This document shows positions 1 through 9,181 of a DNA stretch of 64,000 nucleotides, in pieces. The position numbers and the translations under genes were made by a program. Below the pieces are notes generated by a model that made no database searches, was not told the DNA's origin, and saw nothing but the letters and a program-made list of their open reading frames with translations. Origin of the DNA: Lycorma delicatula (lineage: Eukaryota > Arthropoda > Insecta > Hemiptera > Fulgoridae); NCBI RefSeq assembly GCF_047948215.1, contig NC_134467.1:34811020-34875019 (forward strand), given 5' to 3'. Positions within the stretch are counted from its first letter, which is position 1, and every line of letters begins with the position of its first letter.

Positions 1-239
1 TTGTTAGCAAAACTCATTATAACGGCCACCACCTCAACAGGGTTGATAAATTTCGTAAAGGGAATTGTCATATATTTATTACAGATATAAAAACAATGTT
101 AATGAAAATTTCAGTTCGATCGTTTCAGTAGCTTTTGCGTGAAAGAGTTACGATCCAAACACCAATAGATTTATAAATAAATATATATGTGTTACCAATC
201 TAATATGATCTCGTAACTAAAAGAGCAATTTTGTTGCAG

Positions 240-290
240 AAATTGGAAGAAATGAAAATTCAGTTATCGAAGAAAGCAAATTACACTTAA
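240..290 (+). CDS. Gene A, terminal coding exon (partial gene, secreted-family paralogue)
   Basis: The last coding exon of a gene whose body lies left of the window. It follows the acceptor 'ttttgttgcag' at 229-239, which is shared with the last exon of gene C at 58115. Read in phase 0, as in genes B and C, it encodes 16 residues beginning KLEE and ending NYT before a TAA at 288-290. That is shorter than the 28-residue tail of gene C, and the sequence after the first three codons has diverged, so an indel may have changed the frame. The tail is lysine-rich and polar. The rest of the protein cannot be seen. Confidence rests on homology with gene C. Confidence 0.68.
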   Translation, partial: KLEEMKIQLSKKANYT

Positions 291-1026
291 AAATAATGAA
301 ACGATAGAAATTCTAAAACCTAATAATATAAATAATTTATGAAGTGTTATAACGATATTTATAAAAATATAAATTTATCGGATTAAATATATGTTTTACT
401 AAACGGATTTTTATGATTTATTTATTTATATTTAATTAGTAATAATAATTGTAGAAAAAAAATTATAATCAGAAAACAAAGATTGTGTTTCATTTAAATT
501 TTGTAATTAAAATGAATTCTTCATACAATAGATGAACTTTCATAAACGCTAGAGAATACGAGAAACACATGCTCTGGTTGGGTCAAAATATATTACCTCA
601 TGATTAGAAACGAAGCATTGCTGCAAAATTTAGATTGCTAAAATTATATAATCTGATTCGAGATAAGGCGAAATGAAAAGTACTATAGTCAGCGGAAGAA
701 AAACATGCATTGTTGCAATACAAAACAAAAAAAAAAATAACCTAAAACTCTGACCGATCCCACTATATACTCTCTTGTTCCCTTGACGTGTACTATTTAA
801 AAAAAATTTAAACTGTCGACCAAATTTGTCAGTAAAAATACAGTTTGGTGTAGTGTAAATTGCAACGCATGTTAAATGAAGATGCAATGTATAAGGGATT
901 CAAATTCTCACCCGAAAAATACTAGACTTCTATAAAAAGAGAACTCTTAATTTCAATCCAGTTTTGTTCATCGATGACGTCCTATTCAGTATAAAAATAA
1001 TTCACGGATTTTTGGGTTTATTATTC

Positions 1027-1032
1027 AATAAA
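1027..1032 (+). other. Candidate polyadenylation signal, gene A
   Basis: AATAAA within 'ttattcaataaaaccct', about 740 nt after the gene A stop. The same hexamer and context recur at 58928 at nearly the same distance from the gene C stop. Other A/T-rich hexamers exist nearer, so this is only a candidate. Confidence 0.3.
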
Positions 1033-2069
1033 ACCCTTACGTGGAGAATACACGCACTGAACTTGAGTGTTCATGCAAGAAATTCATAAAAATTATTAAA
1101 TTTTTAACGAAATTCCATTGACACTCGAAAAAAGAGACAATACTGCTATATAAACCATTGGCTCAATGGAATCTCGGTTATAATTTTATTGCATATTCAA
1201 CAGATAGAAGATCGTATATAATAAAGTTAGACGTAATGCATAACAAAGGAATCTGTTATTGTATAAACGCTTTCCGTACTAGCCCGTGAGTAATTTAACG
1301 TCTAAACCCGAATAATATCGTTACGTTACAGAAGAGTAATTATATGATATTATTAAGAAATTCTGCTAATATATGAGCATTTTTATGTCAAAATTTTTTT
1401 GTGTCTGTGGTTTTTGTATTTTATTAAAATGTAAGAGAATTTCACCCTCTTGTATGTTTTATTTGAACGTATACAAGATGATAAAATAGAGGATTTATTT
1501 ATTTTCCCGCATTTTATACGGGAAAATAAATAAATAATAATATTAATAATAATGTAGGGGTAATATGATGAGCCCTAAAGATCCCAATATTAGTAAAAAT
1601 GAAGGAATAAATAATTGCAAAATTCTAATTGTCATTCTAGTATTTATATTTCAACCTGTGTTATCTCATCTTAATTATATCATTCTGTGTGTACTGTTTA
1701 GTCTGTCCAGTCAATGATATTCCTCTACTGTTTTTTAACTGTGCTTGACACTATAGGTTTATAGATGTTGTTAATATGATTTTTGACACTCAGGTTTGTT
1801 TATTTAACACAAACTGATTTAGCTTACTTATTTATTTATATTTTAACGAATCTAAATAAAAACTAAACACAATAGAATTTAGAAAACAATATATGAAATT
1901 TTTACGATTTATTTAATTATAAAATCCTTATAATTCGATTCTTTTTTTCATGGTAATCAATAAAATATTTTGGGTGACTCCAATTTTCCAGTAATTACAA
2001 GATAATACCGTTGTATTTATACACTATCGGCTGTGGATCCTTCTATTATTTACATTTTTCAGGCAGATG

Positions 2070-2240
2070 CTTGTCAGGCAGAGTTTCTCAACAACTCTGT
2101 TGCAGAGAAAAAACTCAGTTTCTATTCCTTGATAAATAGAAATGTTGAAAATGTATCTGCGTGAGGCACATAATACCACACATGGTAGCCAAAACACATA
2201 AGTTTTTCTTTCGTAAACATTTTATAAGAATGGCATTTAA
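2070..2240 (+). repeat. Diverged direct repeat, unit 1
   Basis: Aligns with 2640-2800. Best-conserved blocks are 'gataaatagaaa' against 'gataaagagaaa', 'cataataccacacat' in both, and 'gtagccaaaacacataagt' against 'gtaaccgaaacgcacaagt'. No coding frame is kept, so it is an old local duplication or two copies of an unnamed repeat. Confidence 0.6.
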
Positions 2241-2639
2241 ATTATTGTATCATAAACCACCAATTTTGCTTTCATTGTTATTCGATAGTTGCTGACACCA
2301 CTGTCATCTGAATCAACTTCATCCGTATAGCGATTATATTATTTTATGAAATCTTGCTATTAGAACGAAATTTTCATTTTTTTAACCTTAGAATACCTTT
2401 TCAGAGGTTCAATGTACTGAAAATTTCATAATTAAATTGACAGGTAAGATGTCAATCCATTTTAAAATAAAAATTAAATTAGTGGTATCAAACTGATAAT
2501 CGTGCGTCCTACGAGGTTCCTTCATAATGAGTGAAAATCTTCCAATAAGTAGTTTACATTCTATTTTCAATAAAAAATTTATCAAACCCAATGCTGTGTT
2601 TTAAGGATGGTCTACGTTGCGCAATAAATTATTAACAAC

Positions 2640-2800
2640 TGAAGCACCTAATCCAAGGCAAGAATCTAATTCTGCTTCTTTTCCTCGATAAAGAGAAAAG
2701 TTAAAAATATATCTGTGTGAAGAACATAATACCACACATCGTAACCGAAACGCACAAGTATTGCTTTAGTAAATATATTTCAAGAATAGTGAATAAAGTA
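2640..2800 (+). repeat. Diverged direct repeat, unit 2
   Basis: Second unit of the repeat at 2070-2240, roughly 570 bp downstream and in the same orientation. Confidence 0.6.
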
Positions 2801-3341
2801 TGGTATCATGTGTTCATCTATTGAAAGGTGAACAAGAACACCGCAAATGAAAAAGTTTATATTCAGAAGATGTATGGCTGCACTGTGTTTATTCGATGAA
2901 TATATGTGTCAACAATAATAATAAGTCATTGTCTATATTCATTACTGCTGAAATTGCGAAAACGCAACACTTTTTTTCTGTTTAGATATAGACGTATAAA
3001 ATAATTGACGATAACATAAGTTTATGCAGAATAACTTTCGCTCTTTTTGAGTACATAAATATTTTTTAAAATTATATTGTTCATCGAAATCTATTCTTAC
3101 ATAAATGATTAGTAGGTTATTAAAAAGAAGTAAAAAAATTGATTAAATTTTGTGAATAATAACAAATTAGTTATTACCAACAACAATTGTTTATTCTATT
3201 ATGAAATATTATGTAACATTTTTTGTAAGATATGCAACTTAAAAAAAAAAAAATAATAATAATAATAATTCATGTAATATAACGCAAAAAAAAAAAAACA
3301 AAAAAAAACGTTGCCTTATCACAACTTGAGTTGTATATGGG

Positions 3342-3640
3342 TTAACCCACCGGGTTGGTCTAGTGGTGAACGCGTCTTGCCAAATCAGTTGATTTGGAAG
3401 TCGAGAGTTCCAGCGTTCAAGTCCTAGTAAAGCCAGTTATTTTTACACGGACTTGAATACTAGATCGTGGATACCGGTGTTCTTTGGTGGTTGGGTTTCA
3501 ATTAACCACACATCTCAAGTATGGTCGAACTGAGAATGTACAAGACTACATTTCATTCACACTCATACATATCATCCTCATTCATCCTCTGAAGTATTAT
3601 CTAAACGGTAGTTACCGGAGGCAAAACAGAAAAAAGAAAG
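3342..3640 (+). mobile_element. SINE family 1, near full length
   Basis: Begins 'taacccaccgggttggtc' with a box-A-like 'ggttggtctagtggtgaac', then an internal palindrome around 'atcagttgattt' and a box-B-like 'gcgttcaagtcc'. Next comes a shared body ('ttatttttacacgg', 'gtggataccggtgttcttt', 'aaccacacatctca') and an A-rich tail 'ggcaaaacagaaaaaagaaag'-like. Similar copies lie at 4893, 29736, 57161 and 57560. The pol III boxes and A-rich tail identify a tRNA-derived SINE. It has no coding capacity. Confidence 0.85.
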
Positions 3641-3654
3641 GAGTTGTATATAGG

Positions 3655-3777
3655 TTACCTCACCCGGCTACGTAAATCCTAGTGAAAGCAGTTACTTTTA
3701 TATGGATTTGTGGATACTGGTGTTCTTCGGTGGTTGGGTTTTAATTACTTACTCATCTCAGGAATGGTCGAAGTATT
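3655..3777 (+). mobile_element. SINE family 1, internal fragment
   Basis: Has the box-B-side half and body of the family ('aaatcctagtgaaagcagtt', 'gatactggtgttctt', 'catctcaggaatggtcgaa') without an intact head. It lies just after the copy at 3342. Confidence 0.7.
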
Positions 3778-3785
3778 AATTTTTT

Positions 3786-4040
3786 TAGCCTCCGGGAATT
3801 ATCGTTCAGATATTATTTCAGAGGATGACATGTATGAGTGTAAATGAATGAAATGTATGTCTTGTTTACAGTTTCAGTTCACCATTTCTGAGATATTTGG
3901 TTAATTGAAACGTAACCAACAAAGAAAATCCACGGAATCCACGATATAGTTATTCAAATCGGTAAAAAAGGTATCTCGACTTCCAAATCAGATGATTTGG
4001 GAAGAAGCATTCACCATTAGACCAACCCGGTAGGTTAGGA
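3786..4040 (-). mobile_element. SINE family 1, inverted copy
   Basis: Reverse complement of the family: the tail end ('ttagcctccgggaattatcg') comes first and the head ('attagaccaacccggtaggt') comes last. It faces the copies at 3342 and 3655. Confidence 0.8.
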
Positions 4041-4160
4041 TTGGTCGAAATGAAAGAGTGCAAATCTACACTTCAGATACATTAATACATATCATCCTCA
4101 TTCATTCTCTGAAGTAATATCTTACGGTGGTTTCGGAGGCTAAACAGAAAAAAAGATTTG
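4041..4160 (+). mobile_element. SINE family 1, 3' fragment
   Basis: Only the 3' third is present: 'ggtcgaaatgaaagagtgca', 'catatcatcctcattcattc', then 'ggaggctaaacagaaaaaa'. Confidence 0.7.
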
Positions 4161-4680
4161 TATATATGGAAATTTAAAAATTATTAATGCAGATTTCATT
4201 CCGTATATAAAATTAATTAAATGTTTTAAGCAAGTAACAGTTAATAAGATAAATGTATAATTGGTCAATTGAATTAAAGTAGTAAATTACCATTTAACAG
4301 AAATAGGTATTAAAAATCGAAATTAATTTTACTAGATATTAACATATTACTATTTATTTCACGGTTAATCTAATGTGTAAATTATTATTTTATTTAGTTA
4401 CTACACTAAAATCAACAACAGTAAAATTAACATAAAATATTAGTCTGTTTTATGGGCTGCAGCGATTTATATAATAAATACAACCTTTTGTAAATATTCT
4501 TGTCATTAACTATTTGGTAGCGCAACTATATTACCATTTTAAAGACATTAAGAAACAACATTTAATATAAATTTTTTTAAATACATATTTTATATACTCA
4601 TATATACTGTAAAATCATAGCAAGGTAAGATTTTTAATGAATCTTTAAAAACGTTACTATAGATTTTAGTAAATAATTTA

Positions 4681-4730
<50 letters not shown>

Positions 4731-4845
4731 GTAGTCAGTATGTAATTTATAGTGATTTCAGCAGAAATGATATACTAATTATTATTTTAATAACGATTTT
4801 AAGAAAGGTGTTGTGGGATAATAGCGAGTTGTCACAATTCTGCTC
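4161..4845. other. AT-rich intergenic DNA with a (TA)n tract
   Basis: No gene seen. A (TA)n microsatellite spans about 4685-4726. Confidence 0.6.
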
Positions 4846-4892
4846 GTTTAAAAAACGTTATGTGGCTGCAATCCAGCAGACTGAAAAGTAAC
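4846..4892 (+). repeat. Recurrent ~45-nt motif, copy 1
   Basis: The block 'gctcgtttaa', 'atgtggctgcaatccagca' and 'gactgaaa' recurs, diverged, near 24352 and 55455. Its nature is unknown. Confidence 0.45.
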
Positions 4893-5180
4893 CACCGGTT
4901 TGGTCTAGTGGTGAACGCATCTTCCCAAATCAGCTGATTTTGAAGTCAAGAGTTCCAGCGTTCAATTCCTAGTAAAGCCAGTTATTTTTACACGGATTTG
5001 AATACTAGATCGTGGATACCGGTGTTCTATGGTGGGGGGTTGGGTTTTAATTAACCACACATCTCAGGAATGGTCGAACTGAGATTGTACAAGATTACAC
5101 TACAGTCATACATATCATCCTCTGAAGTATTATCTGAAAGGTAGTTACCGGAGGCTAACTACAGGAAAAAGAAAAGGCAG
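4893..5180 (+). mobile_element. SINE family 1, near full length
   Basis: Head 'ccaccggtttggtctagtgg', box-B-like 'gcgttcaattcctag', body and tail 'ggaggctaactacagg' followed by A-rich sequence. Confidence 0.82.
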
Positions 5181-7140
5181 ACTGAAATGGGAAGTTGTTG
5201 GTTTCTGAGATGTAATTATACTAAACATGGACTAGGGAATAAACTAGTTTTAAATTTTGGAAAGAAGAATGTAATACTAAATAATTTGTAAAATATAATG
5301 AAATTATATATGGATATGTTAATCCGTTACACAGTAATAATAGGTGGGTGTGGTCTGTAAATGGATACAGCCGAATTTCCTTTTAAAACGATTGGATTTT
5401 CACATGTTTGACAGCTGATCCTGGAATTTCACAGAGGAGCAAAAGAATGTTTTCTATATGAGGAAATAATTTCTGAATATACGCGGAGTTACAACTATAT
5501 ACCCAATTTACAAAGTACAATTTTACACGTTAAACTGTTAAACACCCGATTATATTTCGAAATTCCATTACCAGGGCTCCACTATTAACATAGTGGAAAG
5601 TTTTAAGGGAAAAATCGGAAAGATGGAGCCACAAGTATTGTGGTACAACACGACCTACGTTAGATTCCAATTTATAAGAATTCATGTACTTAAAAGATAA
5701 AATCGATGAAGACCAGTTCAATCAAATTTTGTATAACATTTTCTAGTTGCAGCGTCCACAACAGTAAATTTATGAAAGATATTTTTTTTATTATTATAAT
5801 ATCAGTTTAGGAAACGTGTTTCGAAATACGACCAAAAAATGACACTATTTGAATACTCGTTTCATACGCAGAAATACATAACTTCAAACGTCATTTAAAA
5901 ATTATAATAATTTAACCTAATTTTTTCATATATTAATAAAGTTATGTCTTCAAATCTGCTAGAAGTCAAATTTTTTCAGAAAGACAAAATTTATTTTTAA
6001 AAAAATAATAAAAATATTAATATTAATGTCAGAAAAGATTAAAAGAGGTTAGATTTATTCATCGAAACCTTACTGTTTGATTTCTGATTAGTATAACGAA
6101 AATTTATAACGTGGCAAGTCTATTGTCAACTTGAGCATACCTTAGGGGCCCAAACAAAGATTTATGCAATACATAATATGAAGAATGAAACGTAATAAGA
6201 CAAATACGTAATAAAACAAACAATAAATAATGAAATATATGTACGCTTAAATATAAATCAACATGATTTTAAAGCTTTAATCAACACGTCAAATATTTGT
6301 TCATTGGTTGAAAAAATTACCAGTTAAAATGATTAATTTCATTTATTACAAAATAATTATTAAACAATAATTATCCATAGTTGTAAACTTAGGTACTATA
6401 TTCCTTCTTACACAGTTACATACCCCAAAAATTAATTAATTTGTCAGAAATTTTAATATAAAAGGGACGGAATTATTCCATAGACCTAAATAACAATAAC
6501 CATTTCTGCACATGTAATACGTACTAACACAGCCACTTCCCAAATAAAAATTCTTATACTTAAAATGTTTAGCCTAAAAGTTTGGAAATATTTCATTTTA
6601 AGGGTCTCTTATTCAAGGAAGATATACTAGTACATTAATCTGTATGGTGTATTATAGGATGTTTCATAAAATTCATTTTCGAGTATATCCACAGCAGATA
6701 GGAGAGTCCAGATTTATCAGTGTTCAGTAATAAAAATATTCTATTTTTTATAACATATTTTATTTTATATATATAAATATTCATATATTTTATAAGATTT
6801 GTTATGTTTTAGTACCATTTTTTTTTTTTTGCGTGATGAAATTCAATACAGAAACTCGATGCTTGTACGTAGGAATATGAAATGTAGTTTTTGTAGCGTA
6901 TGAAATATGCCATACCAGACTGGAATTCGAACACGGATTTCCGAATGAAAGGCTGAGAAGCTACCATCTCGTCACTGAGGCCAGCACTATTTAAATGAAA
7001 GATAATTTGTAATTTTTGTAATTGTTTTCTTTCAACGTAAACTTGAAGAGTTTTTTTATTTGTAAATAAGATAAATGGAAACTAGAAATCAGTATTATAT
7101 GTATGAAATAATTTTACTCGCGCGCGCTCACATACTCAAC
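5181..7140. other. Intergenic DNA, no gene recognised
   Basis: AT-rich, with stop codons scattered in all frames. The only structured piece is at 6905-6990, where a minus-strand tRNA-like fragment ('ggaattcgaacacggatttc') resembles SINE family 2. Confidence 0.55.
6905..6990 (-). mobile_element. SINE family 2-like fragment
   Basis: On the minus strand it reads as a B-box-like 'gttcgaattcc' with an A-box-like stretch about 50 nt upstream, similar to the tRNA-derived family at 41785. It is strongly diverged. Confidence 0.4.
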
Positions 7141-7312
7141 AAGAGAGAGAGAGAGAGAGTGAGAGAGTGAGTGAGTGAGAGTGAGTGAGAGAGAGAGAGT
7201 GAGTGAGATTGAGTGTTAGAGAGAGTGAGTGAGAGAGAGTGGGAGAGAGTGAGAGAGTGAAAGAGAGAGAGGGAGCGAGAGAGAGGTTGAGAGAAAGTGC
7301 GCCAGAGAGAAA
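7141..7312 (+). repeat. Imperfect (GA)n/(GAGT)n tract
   Basis: About 170 bp of GA dinucleotides interrupted by GTGA units: a purine-only strand apart from T interruptions. It lies about 1 kb upstream of gene B. Confidence 0.9.
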
Positions 7313-7730
7313 TTCAATTGCGACATCACTTCAAAATATATTTTACATGCTCTTGCATCAATATTAAAATTAGTTTACGCAGAGCTGTTGTAATACAAAA
7401 TAAATATTCATATATTATTTTCTTTTTTTTAAAAATATTATTGAAGGTTTATAAATGATTAAAAAATCATAAATTATTGAGAACGTGTTTAAAATTTGAT
7501 CTTAGTAATTATTTTAGGTTGATATAACGAATAAAAAATAATATTACGTATAATGTTTAAAAATGTGATAAAAATATTACTGAACATTGCCACAATAATG
7601 AAGAAATGAAAAATTATACCATCCCTCAAGTAAAAATATCAATTAATAATATTATTTTGATCTTAGAAATTTTATTACACACTATTTACCTTATCATAAC
7701 AGCAAATTGTATGATAATTTGCTATCATAT

Positions 7731-8135
7731 CTCCGTTACTTTTTAATCTTTACATGGAACTAGTAGTTAATGATGTTAAAGAACAATTTAGATTCGGAGT
7801 AACAGTACAAGGTGAAAAGATAAAGATGCTACGATTTGCTGATGATATAGTAATTCTAGCCGAGAGTAAAAAGGATTTAGAAGAAACAATGAACGGCATA
7901 GATGAAGTCCTACGCAAAAACTATCGCATGAAAATAGAAAAGTACAAAACAAAAGTAATGAAATGTAGTAGAAATAACAAAGATGGACCACTGAATGTGA
8001 AAATAGGAGGAGAAAAGATTATGAAAGTAGAAGAATTTTGTTATTTGGGAAGAATTACTAAAGATGGACGAAGCAGGAGCGATATAAAATGCCGAATAGC
8101 ACAAGCGAAACGAGCCTTCAGTAAGAAATATACTC
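7731..8135 (+). mobile_element. RTE-clade retrotransposon fragment (reverse transcriptase middle)
   Basis: Encodes part of a reverse transcriptase, including the catalytic FADDI motif and the following helical region, up to 'AFSKKY'. The same protein sequence recurs in about a dozen copies in this window. It lacks the endonuclease, the RT N-terminus and the C-terminal domain, and ends at an abrupt junction with an inverted RTE piece at 8136. A non-functional fragment. Confidence 0.9.
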
Positions 8136-8297
8136 CACTCTCCTCTCAATTCTTCTGTATAGAATTCTAGTTAAGATTTTTGATGCATGACTAGTTAAAC
8201 TAATTGTTCTGTATTCTTCACATTTATCTGCCCCTGTTTTCTTTGGTATCATGACTATAACACTTTTTTTGAATGCTGATGGAGTTAGATAAAGCTT
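8136..8297 (-). mobile_element. RTE fragment in inverted orientation (RT N-terminal part)
   Basis: On the minus strand it encodes the upstream RT segment (a 'VIMIPKKTGADKCEEYRTI'-type stretch through 'ILYRRIERRVE'). It is joined tail-to-tail with the + strand piece at 8135 with no spacer. An A-run near 8298 borders it. Twin-primed insertion or later rearrangement could produce this; the order does not settle which. It ends about 60 bp before gene B's first acceptor. Confidence 0.85.
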
Positions 8298-8354
8298 AAA
8301 AAAAAAAAAATTAATATGATTATTCATAATGTTTTTTTCAATTTTATTTTTTTT

Positions 8355-8356
8355 AG
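8355..8356 (+). other. Splice acceptor before gene B start codon (5' UTR intron)
   Basis: A T-rich run ends in AG 17 nt before the ATG at 8374. Gene C has the same arrangement (AG at 40288-40289, ATG at 40297). This suggests a 5' non-coding exon in both genes; where it lies is not visible. Confidence 0.5.
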
Positions 8357-8373
8357 AAAACTTAATTTGAAAT

Positions 8374-8676
8374 ATGACAGTGAATATCAAGGATACTTGG
8401 TCTATAATATTATTGATTTTTTTACAATATATTTATGCCTCCGAATTTACACAGTCCAATTATCAGCAGGAATTAGATATATTCAAACAAAGAACAGAAT
8501 ATGAATTAATAAATCCAGATGTAAGACAGGCATGTATCAATTTAAATTACCATAACTCTGGAAGTGATAAAAGTACCACTCTGGAAGTGCATAAATCTAA
8601 AAACGAAAAATATTCAAGCTGCTGTGAAAAACTTGAAAAAATTAAAGATGATATACCTCCTATTAGTATGGAACAG
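8374..8676 (+). CDS. Gene B exon 1 (signal peptide and N-terminal region)
   Basis: 101 codons, ending in phase 0 at donor GTAAGA. It carries the signal peptide and then a polar region with cysteines (a lone C, then a CC pair before a helical LEKIKDD stretch). The spaced Cys and following Leu pattern resemble the end of gene C exon 1. Confidence 0.85.
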
Positions 8677-9124
8677 GTAAGATTCAAATATAATAAAACA
8701 TTAAATTTAATTATATATCAGTAAATTTTAATAGCTATTTCTAAAAACCGGGTGGCTACAAAGTAGAACGCAACTTCCTCTAACGTTTTAAACAGTTGAT
8801 GTAACTCAATACCCGGTTATTTCTTTTACCGAAAAAATACTTCAGTATTCACTTTTCGGAATTTTTGGTAGCAGGAAAGGAAATTCAGAAACTTGAAAAG
8901 TCATTTAATATATAATTTTACAGAGCTTGATGAGAGACGAGAATAATGATGATACACATAAACTTAAATTTGATCACTCAATTCAAAATGGCAGAAACAA
9001 TTTTTTTTCTTCAGATAACTAGAACTGATATACTCCCATGTTTTATTACACAAGTTGAACGAAGTTTATACGATGTAAAATCTTTTATTTAGATTAGAAA
9101 GAATATGACAATTTTTTCTCAGAA

Positions 9125-9181
<57 letters not shown>

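Larger units (their letters stand above)
1..1565 (+). repeat. Segmental duplication, copy 1 (gene A 3' part and flank)
   Basis: This stretch aligns by eye with 57885-59463. The match runs from the last intron of a gene through its last exon and 3' flank to a shared 'aggggtaatat' near 1556, with only small indels and substitutions. Shared landmarks include the branch-to-acceptor stretch before 240, a 'tatatgttttact' block near 389, 'ttattcaataaaaccct' near 1021, and a 'gaagagtaatta' block near 1331. Because intron and flank are conserved as well as the exon, this is a duplicated genomic segment and not only a shared domain. The copy at 58 kb is cut at its right end by retrotransposon sequence. 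Confidence 0.88.
1566..3341. other. Intergenic AT-rich DNA with a diverged internal direct repeat
   Basis: No convincing gene. The one structure is a diverged direct repeat: 2070-2240 resembles 2640-2800, sharing 'cataataccacacat' and flanking blocks. Homopolymer A tracts lie at 3240-3310. Confidence 0.6.

Noticed and set aside
7141..7312. A CRISPR-like or satellite array
   Set aside because: No spacer structure; it is an imperfect GA dinucleotide tract.
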